From: Gammaproteobacteria bacterium
GTDB taxonomy: Bacteria > Pseudomonadota > Gammaproteobacteria > Pseudomonadales > Azotimanducaceae
Assembly (NCBI GenBank): GCA_026707945.1
Contig: JAPOVV010000103.1
Span: 1-64,000 of the forward strand
Length of the DNA stretch: 64,000 bases
Direction of reading: 5' to 3'
Numbering within the stretch: the stretch's first letter is position 1; every line of letters starts with the position of its first letter. Made by a program: the position numbers and the translations under genes. The notes under the pieces are model-generated. The model did not search any database. It worked only from the letters and a program-made list of their open reading frames with translations, and was not told the origin of the DNA. Shown in pieces: positions 27,025 through 35,536 of this stretch.

Positions 27025-27885
27025 ATGGATCAATCACATCTAGAGCACAGACTGACCGATGAAGAACGTGAGTCATTCAACACGAACGGCTATTTCATCG
27101 TACCCAAAGCACTAGATAGAGCTACTGTGGACCAGCTAATAGTGGCAACCGATGAACTGGAACGCGTACAACGACCGGCATATGAAGCGAGAGGGCTAAA
27201 ACCTCATCAATCACTTAACGTCCTAGATTTCATGGGGAAGGATGATCGGTTTCTCCCTCTGATCGATTGGCCGAAGACGTTTATGAAGGTCGTGGACATT
27301 TTGGGTTGGCACATCCAGCTCTATCACTCACACATCATCGTCACGCCGCCATTACCCCAATCGAGCTGGAATAACAAGAGAAGACTTGGATGGCATCAAG
27401 ATAGCGGTCGTATCAACATCGACATTGAATCAAATCCCCGTCCCCGAATCTCCTTAAAAGTCGGGTTCTTTATTACGGATACCACAGAAACGGACCGAGG
27501 TAATTTTCACGTTGTACCCGGAAGTCACCGACACAATACGTTGCAGCTACCCAACGATCCTGATGGGGATCCACCGAATGCGGTTCCAATTTGCGCTCGA
27601 CCGGGTGATGCTGTATTTTTTGATCGCCGTTTGTGGCACGCGGCAGGGCGAAACACATCGACGCACACACGAAAAGCGCTGTTCTACGGGTATAGCTATC
27701 GCTGGTTGAAGCCGCGTGACAACATGACCGTTGCACACTACATGGCTGACGCTGATCCAGTTCGAAAACAGCTGTTAGGGGCGAGCCCGAACGGAGGATT
27801 TGGATTCACTTCACCGACCGACGAGGATGTACCACTTAAAACGTGGATTGAGGAAAACCTAGGTAAAGACGCTGTTATTCCTTAA
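27025..27885 (+). CDS. Phytanoyl-CoA dioxygenase (PhyH) family protein
   Basis: A 286-residue Fe(II)/2-oxoglutarate-dependent oxygenase. The facial triad is H124 and D126 in GWHQDSG plus H205 in LWHAAG, and R216 (THTRKALF) can bind 2-oxoglutarate. The stretch VPGSHRHNTL (about 164-173) is a strong PhyH mark. It follows the ThuA gene by 23 bases and runs convergent to the next dehydrogenase, 8 bases away. It is not closely similar by eye to the PhyH protein at 12698-13519 outside the motifs. Substrate unknown. Confidence 0.9.
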   Translation: MDQSHLEHRLTDEERESFNTNGYFIVPKALDRATVDQLIVATDELERVQRPAYEARGLKPHQSLNVLDFMGKDDRFLPLIDWPKTFMKVVDILGWHIQLYHSHIIVTPPLPQSSWNNKRRLGWHQDSGRINIDIESNPRPRISLKVGFFITDTTETDRGNFHVVPGSHRHNTLQLPNDPDGDPPNAVPICARPGDAVFFDRRLWHAAGRNTSTHTRKALFYGYSYRWLKPRDNMTVAHYMADADPVRKQLLGASPNGGFGFTSPTDEDVPLKTWIEENLGKDAVIP

Positions 27886-27893
27886 TGCGCTGC

Positions 27894-29063
27894 TTATACC
27901 CCTCGCAGAAATCCGTGCAATCCATTTCCAATTAAAGCTTGGCCAATGTGGTCAATGTGTTGAGGGGATACCGTGGTATGTTGTCGCACAACCCTAATGT
28001 CTCGTGCATGTTTCTCTAGCGGATGGCCTAGATAGTTAGCTGAAGTTCCTGCGGCCTCGAGAAGTGATTCAACAACATAAACGCATCCGGTCGTTGCTTC
28101 ACTCGCAAGTAGATGCGCGATCGCAATGTCTTCGTCGCTTAGACGATCTCCACGATAGCAGATTTCGGTGACGCGTTCGGTGTGTTCGTACACCGCGGCT
28201 CGATGAGCTCTTATGCGTGCTTCTGCTTTCGCAAGTTGACGTTGAGCAAAAGGACGATCCTTGAGTTTCTTGTTCGCAAATCGTGGTGTTTTGCCATGAG
28301 CGAGTTCGATGAAAGCCTCGATAGCGGCGCGGGCGATACCCAACGCGACAGCGATCTTATTGAAGGTCAGGCGAACGTTTAAAGGGATGGACAATTGGTT
28401 TGAAGGCATGTCGCCATGCCCGAGAGTGGCGACGACATGCGTGTCTGCAACGACCTGATCAACGATGCGTACGTCGTGCGAGCCCGAACCACGCAAACCT
28501 GACACATGCCAGGTATCGACGATTTCGAAACGTCCTTTCGGCAGAATTGCGTAGTAACGAACGTCGTCTGACTCATTGTCCTCATTGATCTTTCTTACCG
28601 TCGCGCCAAAGACGTGTGCATTGTGAACGCCGCTCGCGAACTGCCATTGTCCATTGATGAGCCAGCCTCCTTCGCAGGGGCGTGCTTCGCCCACCGCGGC
28701 AGTTGAGCTCGCCATGATGACTCCCGGATCTGCAACGACTTCCGCGCACGTTGCCATTGAGGGTCCAACGAGCGCGAATGTCTCAATGCCAATCATTAGA
28801 TTCCATCCGGCGCTACCGTCGGATCTTGACACTTCCTCTATAACCCGCATCTGGGTTGTGGGATCGGCATCTGCACCTCCAATCGCGATGGGAGCACCCA
28901 AGCGATATAGTTGATGCGCAGCGAATGCCGACGCGACCTCATTTGGAAGGTGGCGAATGCGATCCGCTTCGGTCGCGTGCGTCCGTATCAGCTCACGAAG
29001 CGATTCCGCTCGGTTGAGCCAATCAGTTGCACTACGCTTTGACTTTTGCACGCCGCTCCGCAC
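27894..29063 (-). CDS. Acyl-CoA dehydrogenase-fold flavin monooxygenase/hydroxylase-like protein
   Basis: A 389-residue protein of the acyl-CoA dehydrogenase fold in the branch of FMN-dependent hydroxylases (HsaA, HpaB and DszC-like) rather than true dehydrogenases. Visible are the helical N-terminus, EEVSRSDGSAGWNLMIG near 68-84 (family motif for flavin-using hydroxylases), GGWLINGQWQFASGVHNAH (about 131-149) and WHVSGLRGSGSHDV near 183-196. No catalytic glutamate of dehydrogenases is evident. The start GTG at 29063 is listed; a GTG at 29051 with GGAG 5-9 bases upstream is equally possible. The small ORF 29032-29220 overlaps its 5' end. Confidence 0.8.
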   Translation of the reverse strand: MRSGVQKSKRSATDWLNRAESLRELIRTHATEADRIRHLPNEVASAFAAHQLYRLGAPIAIGGADADPTTQMRVIEEVSRSDGSAGWNLMIGIETFALVGPSMATCAEVVADPGVIMASSTAAVGEARPCEGGWLINGQWQFASGVHNAHVFGATVRKINEDNESDDVRYYAILPKGRFEIVDTWHVSGLRGSGSHDVRIVDQVVADTHVVATLGHGDMPSNQLSIPLNVRLTFNKIAVALGIARAAIEAFIELAHGKTPRFANKKLKDRPFAQRQLAKAEARIRAHRAAVYEHTERVTEICYRGDRLSDEDIAIAHLLASEATTGCVYVVESLLEAAGTSANYLGHPLEKHARDIRVVRQHTTVSPQHIDHIGQALIGNGLHGFLRGV

Positions 29064-29220
29064 TTATGTCCACAGCACGATGATCGTATTCGAGATGGAT
29101 AGGATGCTCTGTCCTCCAAACGAAGCTGACTCCAAACGATGGAGTAACGCCTGCACCGGGATCCGACTCCATGTCGAGTGAGAACTTCCCGACTAACGGC
29201 GTGCGATAACCGTGAAGCAT
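29032..29220 (-). CDS. Small ORF of unknown function overlapping the dehydrogenase start
   Basis: A 62-residue frame starting MLHGYRTPLVGKFSLDM and containing GVSFVWRTEHPIHLEYD. Its composition looks like a real protein rather than an antisense shadow, and no gene occupies the opposite strand here. Its stop lies 20-32 bases inside the downstream hydroxylase-like gene, an overlap compatible with translational coupling. The frame is closed by a stop a few codons upstream of the ATG, so it is not simply the 3' remnant of a longer in-frame gene. I do not recognise a family. It could be a remnant of a decayed gene. Confidence 0.35.
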   Translation of the reverse strand: MLHGYRTPLVGKFSLDMESDPGAGVTPSFGVSFVWRTEHPIHLEYDHRAVDISAERRAKVKA

Positions 29221-29314
29221 AGAGTATGCACCCTAGTGAAATGGATTAGAAACACGGTAGTACCATGCGTGTTAACCTACCAATTAGACCCATCGTGCTA
29301 ACCCGGCGCTAGCT

Positions 29315-30376
29315 ATGAGCGAAGTAACCTGCCCAAACTGTGGATCCGTACGTCCCAACGTGTTCTGTGGTTATTGCGGTCAAAACAGTCGAGACTACAA
29401 CGACTCTTTCTGGACGATCGTAAAAGACGCGATCGGAGAGATGTTTGAACTTGACGGTCGCGTGATTCGCTCGATCAGGAGCATTTTTCGACACCCAGGG
29501 CAACTCTCGCTTGCGTTCGCGGAGAACCGACGGGCGAATTTCGTCAACCCGTTTCGGCTGTTCATGTTTACCACGATTCTCTGGTTTTTCTTGTTCGGCC
29601 TCAATTTTCCTACACCGGGTGACCGTCCCGAGGTCGATATGGATACGTCTTCTGTCGTATCAGATGAATCCGAACGGGAGCGACCGCATGTGCCTGCACC
29701 TGTCCGAATAGCAGTAAACATCGATCCTGAAGCTCTTAAGGAATCTGAATCTGATTTTTCCGAAGGCATTGAGATATTGCGCGGACATCTTGAAGGCGAC
29801 CGTGCGCGAAAACTCAACGAGATGCTTGCGGCGAATGAGGAAACGCAGCGCCTCGGTCCCATAAGAGGGATTGCACATCTATTGAATGCTCAGCCTGACA
29901 TACCGCAGTGGCTGCAGCGACTGATGGCCAATGTTGTTGTCGATGCGGTACATTCGCCGCAGCTATTAATGAACGAATTGATCGACAACCTACCGTTGAT
30001 GATGGTCGTTTTATTACCTTGGTATGCGATTCTTCTCATGGTGTTTTTTGGGAGAAAAGGGAAGCGCTTTATTCACCACTTGGTATTCGCCATTCACGTC
30101 CATTCGTTTAGTTTTATCGTGCTTACGATCGGGCTTTTGACACCTGCATCGGGTCCGTCGGCCGAAGCGTCGTATTGGGACACAGCTTGGGAATTTTTTG
30201 ACCGGCTTCTGTTTATAGCCCTAATGGTCCACACGTATTTTGCGTTTCGGCGTTTCTACGGGCAAGCCCACTTTCGAACGCTTGTAAAGTACTTTAGTCT
30301 TGGATTTTTTTATCTATGGGGATTAGCTCCCGCATTTTCACTCGTGATCGTTCTTCTATTAACCGACTATCTGTAG
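29315..30376 (+). CDS. DUF3667-like membrane protein with N-terminal zinc ribbon
   Basis: A 353-residue protein beginning with a zinc ribbon (C6, C9, C18, C21 in CPNCG and CGYCG). The DUF3667 pattern follows: DGRVIRSIRSIFRHPGQLSLAF and NRRANFVNPFRLFMF near 48-86. A first membrane span is about 84-98, a large polar domain follows (about 105-225, likely periplasmic, with acidic and helical content), and then four hydrophobic spans between about 226 and 350. The function of the family is unknown to me. It diverges from the dehydrogenase region and converges with the LLM gene (4-base gap). Confidence 0.72.
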   Translation: MSEVTCPNCGSVRPNVFCGYCGQNSRDYNDSFWTIVKDAIGEMFELDGRVIRSIRSIFRHPGQLSLAFAENRRANFVNPFRLFMFTTILWFFLFGLNFPTPGDRPEVDMDTSSVVSDESERERPHVPAPVRIAVNIDPEALKESESDFSEGIEILRGHLEGDRARKLNEMLAANEETQRLGPIRGIAHLLNAQPDIPQWLQRLMANVVVDAVHSPQLLMNELIDNLPLMMVVLLPWYAILLMVFFGRKGKRFIHHLVFAIHVHSFSFIVLTIGLLTPASGPSAEASYWDTAWEFFDRLLFIALMVHTYFAFRRFYGQAHFRTLVKYFSLGFFYLWGLAPAFSLVIVLLLTDYL

Positions 30377-30380
30377 AACG

Positions 30381-31283
30381 CTATGCCAGTGCGCGATGTA
30401 CGTTTTCCAAGACGTCGATGATGGCATCAACAGAGCGAGCACCGGACTGGAAAATTGCGGTGGCATTGATTGATCCATACTCAAAACCCCAACCTTCAAC
30501 TTGCTCAGCACGCGCTTTCACGCGATCCAAATCCCGGTAAAACATGCGTCCAGCATCGTCACGTGGAGGCACGTCCAGCATCATCTGTAGCCCGAATGCG
30601 TCGGGATCCTTACCAGCACTCTCCGCACCTGCCAATACCAAAGCTATTGAACGTAATGCGTCGACTTCATCTTCAATTGCGTTAGCAAGCCACCCGTCAC
30701 CAAGTTTCCCTGCTCTTGCTAAAGCGGGATCGCTCATTCCACCGACCCAAACCGGCAGGTTAGACCCTTGCGGTGATTTTGGCTCCATCGCCATGCTTTC
30801 GGCGGAATAGTGGTCGAATTCGTAGGAGATCAACTCGTCGCGCCAACACGTGCGCAAGACTTCGATTGCATCGTCCATGCGTCGACCGCGATTTGAGAAC
30901 GACTCCTCGAGCATCTCGTATTCGGATTCCTGCCAACCGACGCCAATGCCTAGTCGCATACGTCCTCCAGACAGCGTGTCGATTGTTTGGACCTGCTTTG
31001 CGACAAGCACGGGCTGCCGTTGTGGTAACACGAGTACTTCCGTACCCAATCCAATGCGCTCCGTATTACCTGCGATGAACGCGAGCGTGGTTAGGGCTTC
31101 CATGATCGGCATCTTGGACGGATACATTGGTGGTTCCCGAGATTCTGTGGGGTATCCCATGATCACGTGGTCGAAAATCTCCAGCCGATCGTACCCAATA
31201 TCCTCGATCGCCTTAGCGAGACGAATGACGTTTTCGGGGCCTTCGCGATAACTAACGCTAGGGAATTCCACGCAAAGTTTCAT
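30381..31283 (-). CDS. LLM-class F420-dependent-type oxidoreductase
   Basis: A 300-residue luciferase-like protein. ATG at 31281-31283 (MKLCVEFPS) is chosen over an upstream in-frame start because it matches the family N-terminus and the extra 20 residues are Cys/Arg rich and atypical. Marks are YDRLEIFDHVIMG, ERIGLGTEVLVLPQRQPVLVAKQ (about 70-92), SGGRMRLGIGVGWQESEYEM (about 100-119) and LPVWVGGMSDPALARAG (about 165-181). The pattern is that of the probable F420-dependent subfamily. It stands alone between DUF3667 and the cyclase. Cofactor is inferred, not shown. Confidence 0.84.
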   Translation of the reverse strand: MKLCVEFPSVSYREGPENVIRLAKAIEDIGYDRLEIFDHVIMGYPTESREPPMYPSKMPIMEALTTLAFIAGNTERIGLGTEVLVLPQRQPVLVAKQVQTIDTLSGGRMRLGIGVGWQESEYEMLEESFSNRGRRMDDAIEVLRTCWRDELISYEFDHYSAESMAMEPKSPQGSNLPVWVGGMSDPALARAGKLGDGWLANAIEDEVDALRSIALVLAGAESAGKDPDAFGLQMMLDVPPRDDAGRMFYRDLDRVKARAEQVEGWGFEYGSINATAIFQSGARSVDAIIDVLENVHRALA

Positions 31284-31637
31284 GTTGACCTTAAGCGCTC
31301 CTGAAGCGCGGCATTTTAGACGGCGTGTGAGGCAGTAGAACATCTGCTCGATAAGCCGACATTTTCAGTAAGAACAGGAAAGGGCTTCGTGCGTGTCCAT
31401 TTGCACTGAACGCGTTTCTTGATTGGATTTAGTGTTGTAAACGAATCTCAATCGCGTTCGATGATGAGGTGTTGTGGATACGTGTTTTTTTCGGCCAGGC
31501 TAACTTACCATTCGATTACCGTCAATGTGCATGTTGCCTAAAAGTCCGTAACTAACGTGAATGTCTATGCGCCGGTACGGAAGCACTCATTTTTTAACAT
31601 TCTTCTTTCGATACATTGATTTGAGACGGAGATTCTG
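31284..31637. other. Divergent intergenic region between LLM and cyclase genes
   Basis: A 354-base spacer between two divergent genes. I see no credible ORF, tRNA or repeat in it. It should hold promoters for both genes. The cyclase start at 31638 has GGAG 7-10 bases upstream. Confidence 0.5.
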
Positions 31638-32570
31638 ATGAGATCAGGAGTTGTACTAGCTGCGTGCCTAATCTGCATTGTCTCGTTAGCACAAGAAGAA
31701 GCGGATTGGTACCCTTCGAAATATGGCGCAGGCGACACACTTGGAGCGATAAATAACCTAAGTGAGCAAGGAACGGTGAATGCCGCCAAGCTAGTCAAGA
31801 CTGGTAAGGTTTATCCATTGGGAGTTCTCACCGGCTGGGCAACCCCTGCATATCCTCCAAGAACCTACTCAATCACTATCCTCGACGGACCAGGCACAGG
31901 TGCGACCCAAGGTGAGAACAGAACCTCTGGCAATGATGATTTGCTAGTAACCTGGATGGGCATCGGTAGTCAAATCGACGGATTGGGACATATCGGAATT
32001 GATCATGTTTACTACAACGGCTTAAAGGCCGAGGATTTTGTTGGCATGACCGGATTAACGGAATTGTCGGTCGACAAACTGCCACCAATCGTTACACGAG
32101 GTGTACTGCTTGATATGACCGCCCATTTTGGTGTGGATATGTTGCCCGAGGGAACTGCTTTCAATTCTGCGGAAATTCAAGCTCAGGCGGCGGCGCAAGA
32201 CGTTGCTATAGGAAAAGGCGATGTCGTGCTGTTCTACACCGGGTGGATCAATTTAACCGGCGTGGACAATGAACGATTGATGGCTGGTGAACCCGGTCTC
32301 GGCGTCGACGGGGCAACGTGGTTGGCGAAACAAGAGGTGGTGGCGGTTGGCTCAGATACGTGGGGGCTTGAAGTAATTCCACATGAAGATGCGGCACTTG
32401 CCTTTCCAGTGCATCAAGAGTTGCTAACGAAGAATGGGGTCTACATTCTCGAGAACATGGACACGCGCGAGTTGGCGAAAGATGAAGGGTGGGAGTTTAT
32501 GTTCGTGCTTGGTCAACCTCGATTTGAAGGTTCTGTTCAAGCAGTGATTAATCCAATAGCGATTCGGTGA
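31638..32570 (+). CDS. Cyclase-family (kynurenine formamidase-like) hydrolase
   Basis: A 310-residue member of the metal-dependent cyclase family (PF04199-type), which includes kynurenine formamidase and isatin hydrolase. Residues 1-18 form a short hydrophobic signal peptide, ending SLAQEE, so a periplasmic location is inferred. The metal-binding region reads SQIDGLGHIGIDHVY (about 114-128), in the place of the usual HxGTHxD motif, and GDVVLFYTGW (about 196-205) is the typical later motif. It is longer than simple KynB (about 210) and resembles the larger secreted branch. Substrate unknown. Confidence 0.82.
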   Translation: MRSGVVLAACLICIVSLAQEEADWYPSKYGAGDTLGAINNLSEQGTVNAAKLVKTGKVYPLGVLTGWATPAYPPRTYSITILDGPGTGATQGENRTSGNDDLLVTWMGIGSQIDGLGHIGIDHVYYNGLKAEDFVGMTGLTELSVDKLPPIVTRGVLLDMTAHFGVDMLPEGTAFNSAEIQAQAAAQDVAIGKGDVVLFYTGWINLTGVDNERLMAGEPGLGVDGATWLAKQEVVAVGSDTWGLEVIPHEDAALAFPVHQELLTKNGVYILENMDTRELAKDEGWEFMFVLGQPRFEGSVQAVINPIAIR

Positions 32571-32641
32571 CAAATCTCGTGCACGGCATGAAAGGTGAAA
32601 AATGACGGTGAGTCAAATAGAAGCTAATTAGCCTCTCGTCC

Positions 32642-32672
32642 AAAAAGAAGAGACAGAGGGGATAAGCCTCTG
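32642..32672 (-). terminator. Rho-independent-like terminator
   Basis: On the minus strand a CAGAGG/CCTCTG stem with a 7-base loop (32654-32672) is followed by TCTCTTCTTTTT. The U-rich tail and compact stem fit an intrinsic terminator for transcripts from 32734 or from the MaoC-like gene upstream. Read on the plus strand it has no U-run, so it is directional. Confidence 0.55.
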
Positions 32673-32698
32673 CCTCCTTCAATGCATGAGTGACAGTC

Positions 32699-32734
32699 CT
32701 AAGCGGTTCTGCCCTCAGCCATTGATATTTCCAC
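32699..32734 (-). CDS. Candidate 11-residue peptide ORF
   Basis: GTG at 32732-32734 opens a frame encoding MEISMAEGRTA and ending at TAG (32699-32701). The Shine-Dalgarno AAAAGGAGGTGATC ends directly before GTG, and GGAGG is 5 bases from it: this is near-perfect complementarity to the 3' end of 16S rRNA. An internal ATG would give MAEGRTA. A second purine run, GAAGGAGG (32673-32680), follows without a start codon, before the terminator. Peptide has no known homologue that I recognise; the sequence could equally be an sRNA or a ribosome-binding decoy. Confidence 0.35.
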   Translation of the reverse strand: MEISMAEGRTA

Positions 32735-32754
32735 GATCACCTCCTTTTAATAAA

Positions 32755-32798
32755 ACCAACGTTGGTGCAACTTTAGCAGATTTAGGCGTTTAAATCAA
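32755..32798 (-). promoter_or_regulatory. Candidate promoter with overlapping palindromic operator
   Basis: On the minus strand TTGATT (32793-32798) and TAAAGT (32770-32775) are separated by 17 bases, a good sigma-70 pair. A perfect 12-base palindrome ACCAACGTTGGT (32755-32766) sits at the expected start point, where a repressor could bind. It lies 167 bases downstream of the MaoC-like gene on the same strand. Confidence 0.4.
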
Positions 32799-32900
32799 GG
32801 CGAGGTCGTGGATCGGGTGTTTTGTTAGCTTGAGAAGTTCAATACGGTTGAGTTCTCTGCATACCAGTGAAATGTCATGCATATTGAATGTGTGGACGAC

Positions 32901-33980
32901 TTATGTACCTGACAATGAAACTACGATAGTGCCTTCGGCTGTATGGAGACCCGATTGATTTTCGTTCCATACGTTTAAATCGACTAGCTCTTCGCCGTTT
33001 TCTTGATAACACCTCTTGACATTTCCATACACCGTGTTGGTATCGCCGACGACATTTGGGTGGCGAACACGCGTGTCCATGCTCTTGATCGTCGCATCGT
33101 CACCCGCCCAATCCGTTGCAATTTGGCACAGCCAGCAGACACGCTGCGGACCCCAATCGAATTGACCCGGCATGTTTCGCCGTTCTTTTGCGTGTTTTTC
33201 GTCATATCGACCGCCGCCACCGAGGTCTTGGGAATCTTCCGCTTCGAGTGCCGCTCGAGGCGACCGACCAGTCCCGACGACGCCGTGGGTAAATAAAAAC
33301 AGTTCAGTGACGGTGTAGGTACCTTTTTGAAGCGTCTCTATCGCCTCACCTTCGACGACATCGCGCCCGGTGCGGATACGATTCCCTCGTCGGACTCTCT
33401 CATGAACCAACGGATCAGGTGCGGTTTCCGTGACATTAGTTTTGACCTCACGGTCATATTGAATCGTTTTGCCCGATCCAAGATTCTTGTAACGCGCCAT
33501 ATTGGTTTTCTTAGTAGCGACAAGTTCTTGACGCTGATTGAAGTACTCGACCATAGCGGAGCATATAAGGAAATCGCCAATCCGGTCAGAGTGTTTTCGT
33601 GTCGAGCCAAGTATGCTCTCTTGGGCACGAATCCTATCGCCACGCCATATCGTCTTATGGAACGTGATCTCACCGCCTGCGTAGTTCATCGGGAAATTCG
33701 CTGACGACAATCGTCGTCCATCGATGGCGCCGTTGATCGCTGCGGCGATACCGAGGCTTGCACCGTAAATAAACATCGGCGGTGCGGTGACTTCGCCAAA
33801 GCGACTCTGAGTTGCGTACTCCTCGTCTCGCCATAGTGGGTTGTAGTCCCCAACACCGTCGCCGAATCGGCGTATGTTGTCTAGACTGGCTTCCCGATAT
33901 CCACGGGATGGTAATGTGACGCCCGTTCCTGCGTTGTATTCCTCTTCGAATTGGTCTAACGTCGTGATTGCTGCTACCAT
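32901..33980 (-). CDS. MaoC-like double hot-dog dehydratase
   Basis: A 359-residue protein with two hot-dog-like halves (about 20-170 and 200-355) as in two-domain MaoC/FAS1-type dehydratases and hydratases that act on acyl-CoA or acyl thioesters. The first half has DGVGDYNPLWRDEEYA near 41-56, the (R)-hydratase motif with Asp/Asn before the Pro and substrate-facing residues, followed by APPMFIYG. The second half has FDWGPQRVCWL and LNVWNENQSG. A GGAG lies about 8 bases upstream of the ATG. It diverges from the aminotransferase with 146 bases between. Substrate unknown. Confidence 0.75.
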   Translation of the reverse strand: MVAAITTLDQFEEEYNAGTGVTLPSRGYREASLDNIRRFGDGVGDYNPLWRDEEYATQSRFGEVTAPPMFIYGASLGIAAAINGAIDGRRLSSANFPMNYAGGEITFHKTIWRGDRIRAQESILGSTRKHSDRIGDFLICSAMVEYFNQRQELVATKKTNMARYKNLGSGKTIQYDREVKTNVTETAPDPLVHERVRRGNRIRTGRDVVEGEAIETLQKGTYTVTELFLFTHGVVGTGRSPRAALEAEDSQDLGGGGRYDEKHAKERRNMPGQFDWGPQRVCWLCQIATDWAGDDATIKSMDTRVRHPNVVGDTNTVYGNVKRCYQENGEELVDLNVWNENQSGLHTAEGTIVVSLSGT

Positions 33981-34126
33981 GGCGAGTCTCCGATTATTTT
34001 CGAATAGGGATTATGCGGAGCGAACGCGTAGCCGAACGCACTGTCTTAAGTCTGGGTCCTGACTACATGGCGTTATGACTATTAACTGTAGTGGTTCGGA
34101 ATGTGGGTTATTGATAGAGTCAACGT

Positions 34127-35527
34127 ATGAGTAATGCATCAGTAAATATACCGGGTATAAGAACACAGCCTGCATCGGTCACTCGAAAGATGGCTGCGGC
34201 CTTACCAGGTCTGCGAGAGATAGCTGCGCAAAGAGGACTAAAAATCCACCACCTGGGAGCAGGCTACCCACACCCTGAAGTCACCAATCCAAAATCTTTC
34301 ATTGATCGTACCGATCAGTGGTTCGATCATCTATCAAAGCGGGAAGGGTTGAACGATCCAAGCGAATTACCTGCGTTTATACGGGATGCTTATGCATATA
34401 CGGATACGATGGGACCGGTCGGCCCACGTGAAAGTTTTGCTCGTGTATACGGTAACGACTGGGACGTGCAGATCGACCCAAATCGCCTCATCCCCACGAT
34501 AGGCGCTACAGGCGGTATCGCGCTTCTATGTTCAGTATTTGAACGGATTGGCGCAAAGATCGCATACATTACGGATGCGCCAACTTATGCTGGATTCATT
34601 GCGCGTGCGACATTGAATCAACAAGCCACGATTTACAGCATTCCTATGGATCGAGAGGGCGCTGACCCTGATGCGCTTCGAGATCAAATCCGGCAAGCGA
34701 GAGCGGATGGGAAACTCGTACCGTTTTACTACACTGTCCCAGACGGACATAATCCTGCTGGCTTTTCGTTTAGTGCAGAGCGTAAGCAAGAACTGCTTCG
34801 CGTCGCCGAAGAAGAGAACATCCTGATTGTCGAAGACGCACCGTATCTGTACATCAACTACAACACCGATCGTAAAGCCAATCGACCGTTTGTTTCGCTT
34901 AACCCTGAGCGTGCGGTGCATCTGTTCACAGGATCAAAGATTGGTTTACCTGGTCCGCGTGTAGGTTTCGTCTATTCCGAAGCTTCCGTGAGCGTGGATT
35001 ACGGTTCAGATATCTCTTTAACTGAACTCCTGCTTTCAGAATCCAGTGGAGCTATTCTGTTTCACAATCCACTTTCAATGTTGACTTTCGAAGCTTTGTT
35101 GCGAAATATCGATGGGTCGTTACGCGAATCACTCTGGCCACTAGCCGAAGAGAAACTTGAGATATATCGTGAGAACCGTGATATCGTGTTAGGTGGCTTA
35201 GAACAGGGATTGGGTGCGCACCGCGATCACTTCGACTGGACGCAACCAGACGCAGGCTTCTTCAGTGCTTTCACGATCAATCACGAAGGGATCCATGTAA
35301 ACGATGTATTCACAAACGGATTAGTCGAAAAATATGGCGTTGTAGTGGTTCCGATGTATGGTTTCTACCCAGACGATTTTTTGAAGCGTTCACCGAACGC
35401 GGGATACGATAAGTTACGCCTATCCTTTTGTTTCACCGAGAGCACGGGAGACGATCGGCGACGTGACCTGCACGAAGCCGTCGCTGCCTTTTGTCGCGCC
35501 ATGAAGAAAGAGTGCGGCATTACTTAG
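34127..35527 (+). CDS. Class I/II PLP-dependent aminotransferase
   Basis: A 466-residue fold-type I aminotransferase of the MocR/LysN-like single-domain group. The PLP lysine is K271 in FTGSKIGLPGPRVGF; HNPAG (208-212) and the aspartate in VEDAPY (235-240) contact the cofactor, and R421-like arginine near the end (KLRLSFCF) binds the carboxylate. The first 50 residues include HHLGAGYPHPE. It is longer than average by an insert around 60-90. Neighbours do not point to a pathway; it converges with the ADP-ribosylglycohydrolase gene (9-base gap). Likely substrate: an aromatic or branched amino acid. Confidence 0.87.
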   Translation: MSNASVNIPGIRTQPASVTRKMAAALPGLREIAAQRGLKIHHLGAGYPHPEVTNPKSFIDRTDQWFDHLSKREGLNDPSELPAFIRDAYAYTDTMGPVGPRESFARVYGNDWDVQIDPNRLIPTIGATGGIALLCSVFERIGAKIAYITDAPTYAGFIARATLNQQATIYSIPMDREGADPDALRDQIRQARADGKLVPFYYTVPDGHNPAGFSFSAERKQELLRVAEEENILIVEDAPYLYINYNTDRKANRPFVSLNPERAVHLFTGSKIGLPGPRVGFVYSEASVSVDYGSDISLTELLLSESSGAILFHNPLSMLTFEALLRNIDGSLRESLWPLAEEKLEIYRENRDIVLGGLEQGLGAHRDHFDWTQPDAGFFSAFTINHEGIHVNDVFTNGLVEKYGVVVVPMYGFYPDDFLKRSPNAGYDKLRLSFCFTESTGDDRRRDLHEAVAAFCRAMKKECGIT

Positions 35528-35536
35528 GATTTTAAA

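Larger units (their letters stand above)
32571..32900. other. Intergenic region with a minute minus-strand transcription unit
   Basis: This 330-base spacer lies between the convergent cyclase gene and MaoC-like gene. It contains, on the minus strand, a promoter, a palindrome, a very strong Shine-Dalgarno sequence, an 11-codon ORF and a terminator (listed separately). The remaining DNA at 32571-32640 and 32800-32900 shows nothing I can assign. Confidence 0.5.

Noticed and set aside
31284-31343. 20-residue extension of the LLM protein at 30381
   Set aside because: It is Cys/Arg-rich without family resemblance; the ATG at 31281-31283 fits the family start.
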